Of a stretch of DNA of 64,000 nucleotides, positions 10,001 through 20,700 are shown in pieces. The notes beneath the pieces are model-generated. The model saw only the letters and a program-made list of their open reading frames with translations. It was not told the DNA's origin and searched no databases. Position 1 is the first letter of the stretch; every line of letters starts with the position of its first letter. This DNA is from Bradysia coprophila (Eukaryota > Arthropoda > Insecta > Diptera > Sciaridae): assembly GCF_014529535.1 (NCBI RefSeq), contig NW_023503423.1, positions 4,326,473 to 4,390,472 on the forward strand, given 5' to 3'. A program made the translations under genes and the position numbers.

Positions 10001-12647
10001 TCCATAACAGGTTTTTAAGGGCGCGTAAACCAAGAGTGCGTACAGTAATGCCCGGTGAAGTTCACTGTGAACGTAAAGTTTACTGGTTAACTGTGTTTAC
10101 TGTGCGCGCTCCAACTGTTTTTTGTTGAAAACTGTCAAAGTTCAACATCCATCTCTCTCTTCCCTCTACCTATGTTTGCGATATAGATCATCTTCGAGGC
10201 CGTTTGAAATGCCATCCACGATAAAAATAATGTCATTTGAACGAAAGATTTTACCTATTGTTCGTTCTCTTTTTTACACAGGATTTTAAATTTAGTACTC
10301 AAATGGCAGCTCCTTTTTGACATAAAATTTTGGGTTAAATAAAACACAACGAAAATAATCTGAGGTTACGTTTGAAAGTTACGTTTGGGAGAAACCTTGT
10401 TAAAACTGTCAAGGATTCGCTAGCGAATGCTGACGAATTATTGCTGGACGTGTTCTAAACCAGTTTCACACGGAAGAGCTGATGTTTTCGTTAAATTAAA
10501 TTAACGAAAAAATATTCAAAATTTTAATTGAAAAAAGTGACTACGCACAGCACTGCTACGCTAGTAGCAGTGCTGTGGACTAAGACATTAAAACATTAGC
10601 ATCTTTCTCGGTCAATGAATAATTCAACCGTCTGCACATGTTTGATTATGAAAAACGTGCGGCTTTTTAAATTATCAATTTCGACGAATGGTTAGGTTGT
10701 TTGTAATTCGTTTGGTATTTTATCGGCTTTCCACTTTGCGAATTTTAATTAGTAGCACGAATTTGTTCAGCAACAGTTTGGTAAAATTTTACATCGCCGA
10801 TAACGACTTATTAGTCGGGTGCGAGTTGTCCAAAAAAGCCGTTTCTCTCATATTGAATGTGAAAAGCGATTTTATGGTTGATTATCGTAGTTGGATCGAC
10901 CAGTAACTCGAATCGCGATGTTGGCAAGCTGGGATCGGCTTGGTTTGGTCTAGGGAGCCGACGTTGCCTAACACTTCTTTTCGCTCTATGAAATTTTGAT
11001 TTTTGAAAATTTATTTAAAAATATAAAATGAAATATTTTTGACATCGTTCCATGGGCGAAAATATTCCGAATGGTGTCTATTTTATGTTAAAAATAAAAA
11101 ACGTTAATTACTTTTAAAAAAAAGCATTTCTCGGATTTTCCAGATTTGCACACTTTTTTGTATTGATGGGCGCCATCTTGAATTACAGCGCCACCTGCAT
11201 ACATTTTCAATCACTTATATTTTTCTCGTATGTTGAAAGCTTCAAGGAACACAGGATTTTTTTCCCACTCAATTCGGATCAAAATTCAATTTTATAGAGC
11301 CGAAAGAAGTTTTAGCTAACGGCAGCTCCCTGGCCCAGACCAGGCCGATTCCAGCTTGACAACATTGCGATTCGAGTTCGTGGCCGACCCACCTACGATA
11401 ATCAACCATAAAATTGCTTTTCACATTCAATATGAGCGAAGGGACAACTCGCACCCGACTATATTACTCTGGAACCGTTCCAGTGCAACGTCAAGAAGCT
11501 TCAACTATCCCATTTTTTTTTAAATAGAAAAAACACAAATTTATTAGCGAAAAAACCACAAACAGACCTCGTCGGTATGTATAGGAACGTCTAAACGCTT
11601 GTGCCAACATTGAGACTCTGAATGGAGAAAATTCACTGATCCCTTTTCACCTTTACCATTACCAGCTCAATGTGATTGTAGGTAACTACATATAAGAACT
11701 TGTCGGAAATGTCTTATCAATTCGTACTTTGCAATGACAAATTTCAACGAATCGAAATTATCAAAATGATGTCATGCCCCGCAGTAACTTTATTAAACGA
11801 CGTCCCAAATCCTATCCCAATCAACAATATTGAACTCACCGTTCGGTCGTCGGTTCAGCACAGATCAGTGGCTGCTTCAATTCAATGATCTGACCATTTT
11901 TCTCCTTCAATTGTCCCCCATTTTCCATGTAGTATTGCACCAGTTCCGACAACGTTGCGAACTTTTCGCCACCGTACAAGTCGAAAAAGTCGCCGTTGTT
12001 CTGGATCTTAATGTGGGTCACCTCTTGGCCGCGTCGCACTGACAGTGTGAATGCACCCGGACTGGACGACGACAATCGGGCAAGGAATGATCCATCGAAG
12101 CCACGATCGAGTAGAAGGGTTTCAGCATCTTGTCCGGATATGGATGGATGGAACCACCTGCGAAAAATGGGACATGAACGTTAAAACAGCAGATAGGTTG
12201 TAATAAACAAATTAAGGGAAAAAAGAAACAAAAAATGAAATTTGATTCTCTTTGTCGGATTGATGCAAAAGTCGAGGCAAAAGTGAATTGATTAGTCGAA
12301 CTTTTGAACACGGAAAAGCAGTTAGGAAAATGATTATCGCACTCTGTCAGTGAAATTTGAAACAAGAAGGTAAAGAACGGGAAGTGTTTACACCTCTGGA
12401 AATTACTTTTTGCCAACATTTATCAATTAGACCAAATGAAAACCTTGGCATATGCGGTCTATATTCGCAGTTGCATATTATAATGATCGGGTCTCTATAT
12501 AGATGGGTGCAGCAGTCACAGAATAAAGGAAATAAAGAAAAAAACTTTCACAAATATGTTCGCAAAATGGGTCAATGCAGTGACCAAACATTGAGTGATA
12601 GTGTCGAACGAACTACTACTACTACTAACTTACCGTCGTGAAGTCAT
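4044..12647 (-). CDS. csw: Corkscrew, SHP-2-type SH2 protein tyrosine phosphatase
   Basis: Non-receptor phosphatase that transmits receptor tyrosine kinase signals to Ras/MAPK in the cytoplasm. Exons: 12634-12647, 11840-12157, 9567-9936, 6014-6134, 5263-5943, 5130-5200, 4789-5069, 4328-4447, 4187-4251, 4044-4114. All junctions are GT-AG, phases agree, and the product is 703 aa. The start is a 14-nt exon (MTSR plus two bases of the next Arg codon) followed by GTAAGT, joining to give MTSRRWFHP as in SHP-2. N-SH2 is about 6-103 (DGSFLAR), C-SH2 about 111-215 (GSFLVRES). PTP is about 235-605, with [11 protein letters not shown] and the signature [10 protein letters not shown] (Cys532, Arg538). 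A Cys-rich insert at about 305-393 splits the PTP domain, as in fly csw. The tail has two YxN motifs (Tyr615, Tyr682) and a [10 protein letters not shown] stretch. One intron carries a dead LINE, another an inverted repeat. Confidence 0.95.
6230..8815 (+). mobile_element. Degenerate RTE-like LINE in a csw intron
   Basis: Endonuclease-reverse transcriptase element lying antisense to csw. In order: the end of an AP-endonuclease domain ([14 protein letters not shown], then NEIDYI and GSDHRMVRA), a linker, RT motifs ([31 protein letters not shown], catalytic LRFADDIV), and a C-terminus with [13 protein letters not shown]. The coding is spread over frames 6258-6506, 6503-7477, 7432-8439 and 8436-8789. 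At least three frameshifts are visible: near 6503, near 7461 where one base is missing before WENAVITLL, and near 8400 beside a gttaac microduplication. The 3' end is a (GAA)n tail at about 8791-8811. The 5' end is truncated inside the endonuclease, so the 6230 boundary is approximate. No clear target duplication was found. Not functional. Confidence 0.85.
6258..8789 (+). pseudogene. Frameshifted endonuclease/reverse transcriptase ORF
   Basis: Coding remnant of the LINE above. The pieces are collinear and read as one protein only if the three frame changes are ignored. The FADD catalytic pair is still present, so decay of this copy is recent to moderate. Similar proteins are often misannotated as 'craniofacial development protein 2-like' in insect genomes. 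Confidence 0.8.
8816..9566. other. Remainder of csw intron, no feature
   Basis: AT-rich intronic DNA between the LINE tail and the C-SH2 exon. I see no coding signal or clear repeat. Confidence 0.5.
10546..10590. repeat. Short perfect hairpin, cacagcactgctac
   Basis: CACAGCACTGCTAC and its complement are separated by 4 bases in the csw intron. The same terminal motif recurs at about 28038, 28170 and 30243, so this is probably the fused ends of a small inverted-repeat family. Confidence 0.55.
10790..11470. repeat. Inverted repeat, arms of about 190 bp, in a csw intron
   Basis: The segment about 10800-10990 recurs in reverse complement at about 11270-11460. Shared landmarks are 'gggtgcgagttgtcc', 'ttatggttgattatcgta' and 'ttctatgaaattttgatttt' variants. 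The arms are diverged (several indels) and the spacer is about 280 bp. It lies between the N-SH2 and C-SH2 exons. No coding sequence. Likely an old foldback or MITE insertion. Confidence 0.6.
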
Positions 12648-13034
12648 TTTGCAATGCAAAAACGTGTTTTAAAAACAATTTTCACAATTTGCAATTTATA
12701 CTTCTCCACCAAATGTCAAATGCTAAATGTTTTTTTTTCTCGTTACCGAGAGAAATGTTACGGGTATATCGGGTATATAAGGTGGGTATAATATTGTGGT
12801 ATACGGAGTGACACTTCAAACGCAAACCATTTTTCTTGTTGCCAAGTTGGTTTTTCTTGTACACACTGTCTGTATATGCTCTTATATGGGTTCTCTGGTG
12901 GTCTTGCGCTTCGCAAAGTGAACACACACAACCTGTTTCGGAAGATGTAGTCTAGTTGGTGTGATCATTCTTCAACAGATTTGCGGCATGTTTTTACTTT
13001 ATTAGTTGGATACGGGATAAGTACGAGTTTTTAG
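12648..13034. other. csw 5' flank
   Basis: This must hold the csw 5' UTR and possibly its promoter, since the ATG lies at 12647 on the minus strand. I cannot fix a TATA box or start site. No other gene seen. Confidence 0.35.
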
Positions 13035-13270
13035 TATCCGCAAATCGCCGAAAACCCACTTACAGTGGATATGTGACGCAAGTCCCTTTATCATTTCATT
13101 TCATTTATATTCATAAAAAAGAAATCTTTAACAAATGATCCGCGTAGCTTCAGTATGTATACAATATTAAGGAGCTACATAATGTAGCATAATGTAACAT
13201 TATACACTTACAAAAGAACTGATATCGGTTGGAGCGGTTGGAGTGACGCTCACAGTTTTGACACGCAAAA

Positions 13271-14405
13271 CGAGCCATCAGAACAGTCGGAGCGTTTGCT
13301 GCGACTGAGCCCCGTGCAAACCCGTATATCTATTGCGTACGTGACCCTAGTGCGTCTGTCACCCTACTTTGACCGTAAGCCTATTGCGCCGGTTAATGTA
13401 GTTAAAGTAAAATTATTATGTAATATGTACATCTTACAAATTGCGCATAGCGCAATTACGAAGCCCCGTACGACGTTCCTTTCAAATGAAACAAAAATTT
13501 CAAATCGCCCTAAAATTTTATTTTTTTGAAAGGCCTAGTATCGGCCTCAGTCCGAGGACCCAAATTTAATTTTTTTTTTCAACTACAGTCTATTCGGCCT
13601 TTGATTACCTTCCAAATGAAACAAAAATTACGAAAAACGGATGAAATTTACTCGAGTTATATGTGAAATACACATAGGGCCCTAGTAGCGGCCTTAGGCC
13701 AAGGACCCAAATTTAATTTTTTTTTCAACAACATTCTATTCGGCATTCGATTACCTTCCAAATCAAACAAAAATTACGAAAAACGGATGAAATTTGTTCG
13801 AGTTATATGTAAAATACACATAGGGCCCTAGTAGTGGCCTTAGTCCAAGGACCCAAATTTAATTTTTTTTCAACAACATTCTATTCGGTGTTCGATTATC
13901 TTCCAAATGAAACAAAAATTACGAAAAACGGATGAAATTTACTCGAGTTCTATGTAAAATACACATAGGGCCCTAGTAGCATTTCACTTCTAAGGCCCTA
14001 ACTCACGGTCCACTCACCCAATTTTAAAAAACTTTTTTTTCCTGGATTGGTATTGACAATACCTATCATTTGCCGTGTCATTTACATTTCCATCGTTTAT
14101 TTTGCCACCAAAAGACCTTAAATCACTTAGGTGGCCCTAACTCACGAAGGGCCGACCCGAATATGCCCATCTTCGAACTTAGCCTCACTATTTCGACTAT
14201 CTTTCAGGGAAAAAAAATTGAAATCGGATTTGATTTACTCAAGATATCGACGTGACAGACGGACAGACGGACAGACAAAATTTTTATTGCAGATTCGTCA
14301 TCTATGAACATAGGCAAACACTTTGCCCTTACCGTCTGCTTCGAATTCCATCAATTACACATGGCATCGTAATCCTATAAGCCCCTTTGTACTTCGTACG
14401 GGGCT
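13271..14405 (+). mobile_element. HEL-A repeat, forward copy
   Basis: It begins cgagccatcagaacagtc and ends with a compact hairpin (cccc-ttc-gtac-ttc-gtac-gggg) followed by ctaaa. AGCCCCGTAC near the 5' end (about 13308) is inverted relative to GTACGGGGCT at the 3' end. Internally there are about three units of a 145-bp tandem repeat (13540-13985) and a (gacagacg)n microsatellite at about 14257. A-runs flank it on both sides. The same element lies reversed at 23451-26082. Terminal hairpin plus CTRR-like end plus internal tandem repeats suggest a non-autonomous Helitron/Helentron (DINE-like) element. That assignment is inference. Confidence 0.55.
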
Positions 14406-14449
14406 AAAAATGCGTCACAAATGGCAAATTATGGCGATAGTGTCAACAA

Positions 14450-14618
14450 CTCATTCAAAAAATTGGTTATCAGAAATAAGTCACTGTTTGATTGTAAGGA
14501 AGGTGCATCTGTGGGAGATGATTCGGCTTGGCATCCTCAACATCTTCCACTTGGCATCTTCCTTAAAATGAAAAAAGTGACTTATTTCTGGATGCCAAGT
14601 TTTTTGAATCAGTTGTTT
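14450..14618. repeat. Palindromic MITE inside FB-A
   Basis: Arms include cagaaataagtcact (about 14470) and its complement agtgacttatttctg (about 14574), with outer blocks 'attcaaaaaattgg' and 'ccaagttttttgaat'. It is non-coding and is inserted in the FB-A remnant. Confidence 0.6.
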
Positions 14619-14665
14619 ACACTATCAGTCAAAAAACCCTTAAAGGGTAAATGTGACGCAAGTCC

Positions 14666-14671
14666 TTTATT
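14666..14671 (-). terminator. Candidate poly(A) signal of the phosphotransferase gene
   Basis: AATAAA on the minus strand, 116 nt past the stop at 14787. It lies within an FB-A end, so the gene may use a transposon-supplied signal. Sequence match only. Confidence 0.3.
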
Positions 14672-14786
14672 TTTGGCAAAAATTTCCCCCGGTTAGTCAT
14701 GAACAAATAGGAAAAAACATTTTCAAAGTTTTTAATTCAACAAAAGTGGGGCGAAATTCGAGATTGTCCAGACATACAAAACATTC

Positions 14787-17700
14787 TCATTGTTTCACTC
14801 CTTCTGCGTCTTCGGTATTTTCAACCTTTGCAATGAATCCTTTGCCAGCATTTAATGTAACAATATCGCCAAATTTCAGAATTGTGGTAGCTCCAGCAGC
14901 TCCAACCACACAAGGCAAACCATATTCTCGCGCAACAACTGCGCCTGTGTTGTGTGTAACCCAAAAAAATCATTAAAAAATCATTTAGCTTTGATCATAT
15001 CACAAACCGTGAGAGATGAGACCGCCAAGTTCAGTGACCACACCACCCAAAACAGGAAAATACGGACTCCATCCAATGTCCGTGCTATGAGTCACTAAAA
15101 TATCACCCGCACGAATTTTGTGCACTTCACTGAAATCCTTCAAAACGCAGGCTCGTGCCGTTATCACTCCATCGCAGACCGGTGTGCCTGTGACCTTTGT
15201 CAAACCATCATAATTTGTGTTATCCGTGTCATTGATGGGTCGGATAAGGCCTCTGTTCACTTCTTCGTATCGGCTAGTATTCCACACCGGAAAGAGTTTC
15301 ATGCGACGCATGGCTTTGTTGATGATACTGTATTTGTGGGTGCATGATGGTCGGAGAAGGTCGGACAATTCGTACCGTGTCATGTAAAATATTAATTCCT
15401 TATTCGGTAAAAGACCTTCGGCGAACATAAGACCGGCCAGATGATGGTAGGCTTTTCGCATTTCGTGGATGTAAGCGATGAGCACACTTTTTGATGTTTC
15501 TCGATTTTGGACGGAAGAGATGCAGAGTGGAAGCAGATGGGAGAGAATCTTTCGGGTGAAATTCTTCTTGGGCACTTTCAGCTGCCGAATTATTTGATCT
15601 TTTGTCAGGTCAGCCTTTTGTTTTTTATCCAGGAGTATTGCCCTTGAACTTCGAGACGTCGCTTGGAGCATTTCAATGATTTGCTCGGGTTGCATTTCCC
15701 ACGTCTTTGATGCCAAGTCAAACTGAAATGAGAGATGTAAAGGGAGGGAAAATATGAATTATTGTTAGACCAAGTCCCATCACAAAACTGTACCTCCTTC
15801 AATGATCGATGTCCATGTTTTTGAAGAAAGTCCTTGGTCAATTGGAATGCACTGACACAATGGGTTTCTAACCATTGCATTCCATCTATCGGCGCAACCG
15901 TCTCAAATTCCTCAGACTTTCCACGTAAGTAGATTTCATTAGCTATTTCCTTCAGCAATCGCGGCACCTCTGCTGATTCTACGGGGATGTATCCCAACAA
16001 TAGGCCAATATCGGCGTAATGCTCATTCGTCAACTCTGCAGAAACAGCAAAATTTTATCGAATATTGTCCTCGAAGGCCTCGAAGATGCACTTTTACCTT
16101 CAGTCCCTTCTGCCAAGAACAACATCGAAATCAGCTGATAGAAAACGCTTACCATGGATAGACTTCCATGTGTCCCAAAAATCAGCCCCAAATGATCCTC
16201 ATCGTCGATTTCGAATGCAATCACTCCGTTAAACGCTTCCGCTGTGTACTCTTTGAAGTCGGCCAGATTTTGCTTCGAGTACCGGTCTTTGGATGAAGTG
16301 CCGAAATTCTTGACGATTTTCAATATTTTCTTATTCTTCCAAATTCCCTACACGACACGAATGAGATCAAGAATGCGACAGATGAATGATTTACCAACCT
16401 TCACAATATCAAGCATTTGATCTAATTTTTGAGTGGCAGTAGCAATTCCGTTTCGATGTTTTGCTACCCGGTGAATTTCTGGCGTAACGAACTCATGACC
16501 ACACACTGAAACAGCTTGCATTTTATCTTGAATTGAAAGGCTTTCACGGACCACTGGCATGAAGCACTGAGTAGTGACATTTGAGAATTTGAATGGGAGC
16601 GTAAATCCATCTAACTTATCGATGAACTCACCTTGAAAATATCAATAGTCACCCGGAAGCCTGAAAACACAAATCCGCAACTGAACAGTCCGCCATAGAA
16701 GTCTTTTTCCTTGATTATCAATTCGGAGGTGGATTTGTTCAGGATAGTAGCTACTGTTGTCAGAGTCAATGGCGTCAAAATTTCCGGAAAGACTTCACCT
16801 ACATTTGCAAACGACGTGTAATCATCAGCACTCATGATGGGTGTGTCTAATTCGTGCAAAAGTTCCCAGTTACTGTACGCGTGGAGAGTTGTGATTGGCC
16901 GGGACTGAAGCAGATAGATCGTATCCTGGAAAGAAAATAGTTGGGGAAATGTTGGAGATGACGACTGAATTGACTTTCTAGTTAAAGCTCAGAACAGTTC
17001 AGGTCAGGATAATTTTAGGAAAACAAGCTGACCAGATCCAGACCTGATTTCATTCAAACTTGTCGGGATCCAGGTTACCTGAAATGTTCACACCAATTTT
17101 CAGGTAACCTGTCAGATTTCTGGTCAGGTTACACATTATCATATCAGGTTCGTGTCATTCGGGTCGTCGATTTTTTCAGTTACAACTATGACTCCTTATA
17201 CCTTGTGCACTGCCCATTCAATATCTCTTGCATTTCCATAAAGTTTCTCGAGTAACACGCCAATCGTAGACAACTTCAAAATCTGTTGATCGCTCAGACA
17301 TGATTGACTCTGCTCCGTTGGAGATTTTGTTTGCTCCTCGACGGTGTTTCCTAATCGTTGCATTTATATAAAAGGTTCGTTAATTCAATGGCACATTCTA
17401 CCGTGAGGTGATATTAAGTATACCCTGTGACGATGTGGACATGTGTAGGTAGTGTTTCTTACTGCCGATGTTCTTCTCCAGTATCTCAAGACTATTCGCT
17501 TTGTATTTCCTATAAACTATAAACGTATCTGGATCTACGGCTCCGCTTACTACGGTTTCTCCTAATCCATAGTTGGCAGTTATCATAATCTTGCTGGGAT
17601 CACCACTAGCTGGATGACGTGTAAATAGAACACCTGCGCAATCTGATGGCACCATGACTTGAACGACAACAGCCATTTTCGAGTCAACCGGTTGAACGTG

Positions 17701-20700
17701 TTGACGACGGTACTCAACACTCTGGTAGGTGAACAGTGACGCCCAACATTTTTTGATGCTTAAGAGAACTTCGTCTAAATTCCGAAGACCCAAGAAAGTT
17801 TCATTCTGACCAGCCGACGATGCATCATCGGAATCTTCTCCGATTGCAGATGACCGAACGGCGAATCGTATATCTTGGTTGCTAAGAGTGAGTTGGTTAA
17901 AGGACTTTGCGACCGCATCGATTATGTCGTTCTCCAATGAAGTTGATTGGAATTCTGCGATCGCCCTGAAGGATTTTCTTTGTTCTAATTTTGTTGGTAA
18001 AAAATGCTTGTCGAACTGACCTCTCACAATGATCCTGCAACGTTCCGTCCACAATACCATAAGCTACATCTTTAATGCCTTTGATTAAGTTGGCCAGATT
18101 GGCGTTGCGTGCCACTTGTAGATTGAATGCACTGACGCTAACAATAAAACCTTGCGGAACCACAAACTCCTTACTTACTTCAGATGGTTGGATCGACGAT
18201 AGAAGTGCTAGTGAGGCACCTTTACCACCTGAAATCAGAACGCTTCTGGCTTCATTATCGGTAAACATGTGTGTAAGTGTAGTGTCAGGTTTGGTCTCCG
18301 TTGCCGTTAGAAAATATTTGTTTGAATTGTCCTGTACTGTTGGTAAATTGTTGGATGGGTTAGCATACCATAGGACAGCGGTTCCCTTTCCTTGGTCACC
18401 GTTCAGACCTAAATGAAAAGTACAAATTAGGTTAAACTCTCGTTGCTAAAACTGGCAACGCCCCTACCAATTTCGACCGGAATTAGATTGGCTATCCAAG
18501 GAACCGGTTTTTGACCATCAATCGGCACCGATTGCGTTTTCAGAAAGTGAACAGTTGCCGAGTACATCTTTCTGTTGGCTTTGAATTGGAAGGTCATTGC
18601 TTTTGGTGCTATTAGGTTGGGATCTTCGGCCAAATGAATCAACCGAAAGTTAGTCCAGCTGATCGAATGCTCTTTACCATTTGCCGTCCGAATGTAACCG
18701 AACGGTAGACTATCGACAGACAAATTTCAATTTTTGCTCAATCTCAATCTTAAATCATTTCTCAACTGTGTCATTGACTCTTCGTAACTGCTAGCCCCAA
18801 CAACAAACACAGTTCCATCCTGGCATACACCATAAATGTAAGCGTAGCGCCGTTGATTTTCCGAGTAGAATGGCAAGCACCTTCGTTGACGTGCACCGGG
18901 AAGATTGAGTTCATAGGATTGCATTTCGTAGGACTCAGTTCTGAACATTAGATTTCGGTCATCGATAAAGACTTGACCGAGCAGCGAGCCGAACTGATCG
19001 TAGCCGCCGAAGTCTGGAGTAGATCTGATAGCATATAGAGGAATTGAAATATTTTTCATTTAAAGAAAAGAATGGAGAGGTCGTTACAGATAGTTTAACC
19101 AATCGCCACTTCTCCACGGTTCAGTTGCCAAGGATGTGGATCTCAAATTCAGGCTCCAATCGTTTGGATAATGCTGTGGGGGATTTGAGGCTGACCAACT
19201 GCAAGAACGCGAAATTTTATTTTATTGACAGACCAGTGGATCAGAATCTAGGTTCTCTCTCACATAAAATTGAATTTAACGAATCGCAATTCATCGTCGT
19301 CGTAGTCAGTAGACCATTCGCGTCGGACACTTGACCGTAGCAAGCCATTAAACGTGATTCGCAGTGATTTGAAAGGAATAAGATTTTCGATTCGTAGGCC
19401 TTCGGCCTCGAACAGTGGAGATGAGGAAACGCTTTTCGTGTTCGGATGATCTTAAAAGGTAATTTTATGTTAATTCTGACGCATGGTGCTTGGGATACGT
19501 TTACCATACCCGGTAACGTATAAACTGATCCATTTTGTAGACGTAAAATAAGCCAAATTTCAGTGTCTCCTTCATTGCGTTTCGTCAGTTTTATAAAGAG
19601 TGAGTTTCCTTCCTGGTCGCTTCCATACACCTGTAATTGATACTCTATTCCAGAGAATGATGGAATTTAAGTTTTTTTTTCTTGCATTACCAATTGACTG
19701 TCACTGTTGCGGTGATCCGTTGCTATTTTAATGTTTTCACTTCTAAAGTAATTAAAGTCCGACAGCTCATTGAATTTGTAATCATTTTGTTTGGCTCGGA
19801 GTTGACGTTCGGCCCAGAATTTTTTGATGAACGTAGTCCAACCTTAAATGAGCAATGTTACGAGTTCTTTACGACTTTACAAACCATTAAGAAAAACAAT
19901 TGTAACAAGCCGGCTCTGGAAAATTCTACCACACAATTTTCTCTTTGGAACCACTCTTTGATATCCTGTCCGAATTCTTAATTATTAGTCTGATGAACAA
20001 AGCTCAGAGGGATTCTTTAGAAAATTGAATTTTCGACCCATTTTTTCGGGATGGGCTACAATATGCTGGACGAGGTATTGAGCCTCAGGCGTCGAAACCA
20101 CTATCAAAAAAACTTCCATAGGTGAGTTAGTGGTAGTTGCTAAAAAGCGAAAAATGACATTTCCGGGGTTCCGATGTCACTAGAATTGAGTGACCAGTGT
20201 GACTATGGGTTAAAGAAAAAATTCAAAAATTTGGTTTTGACTCCAAGTGCTCAAAATAAGTAGATTAATAAGTAAATAGTTAGAAGTGGAGCAGGTCTTT
20301 GTGTATGATTCCAAAACGACTGACAATTAGCGGCAGTAAAATTTCAGCATGAATTTACTTCAGCTGTTTCCAGCTGTTCCGCACACAGAATCAAAACAGT
20401 TTATATGGTTTTATGCAGCTTTAACCGTATAAACAGCTTTGATTCTACTTGTAGATCATCATGATCATCTGAGTACTTACTCCTCGAGGGAGCATAGAAA
20501 GTCTTCAAATTGTCGCCATCGAATTCGGTTTGGTACGAGCGCCATGACTCCCGTCCATTGTTTCCCGGCTTTCCTCGCTTCGTCGACGACTGTTCGTTTC
20601 CACGTGTTTTTGGGCCTGCCCTTTTTTCTCGTTCCCTGTGGGTTCCAGTCCTGTTTTCGCGATGCTTCCCGCAGGGCGTTGGTTTGTGTGGTCGCTCTAA

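Larger units (their letters stand above)
13035..14680. mobile_element. FB-A foldback element, interrupted by HEL-A and a MITE
   Basis: FB-A ends are recognised by a run of landmarks: 'tgtgacgcaagtcc', 'actgatatcg', 'gacgc' and 'tgcgtcacaa(g/a)tggca'. The left arm is about 13035-13270. HEL-A (13271-14405) is inserted in it. The arm resumes at 14406 with 'aaaaatgcgtcacaaatgg'. A palindromic MITE follows (about 14450-14618), then another FB-A end at about 14625-14675. The pieces are not a simple inverted pair, so the element has been rearranged. Confidence 0.6.

Noticed and set aside
17398-17423. Reading the phosphotransferase exon through to the donor-like CGGTAG
   Set aside because: That junction throws the next exon out of frame. 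The donor GTATAC at 17423 keeps phase and gives GNTVEEQ.
18727-18729. In-frame TGA in the phosphotransferase gene, possible readthrough or selenocysteine
   Set aside because: It lies in a 57-nt GT-AG intron (18710-18766). Removing it keeps the frame (MTH-LPFGYIR), so no readthrough is needed.
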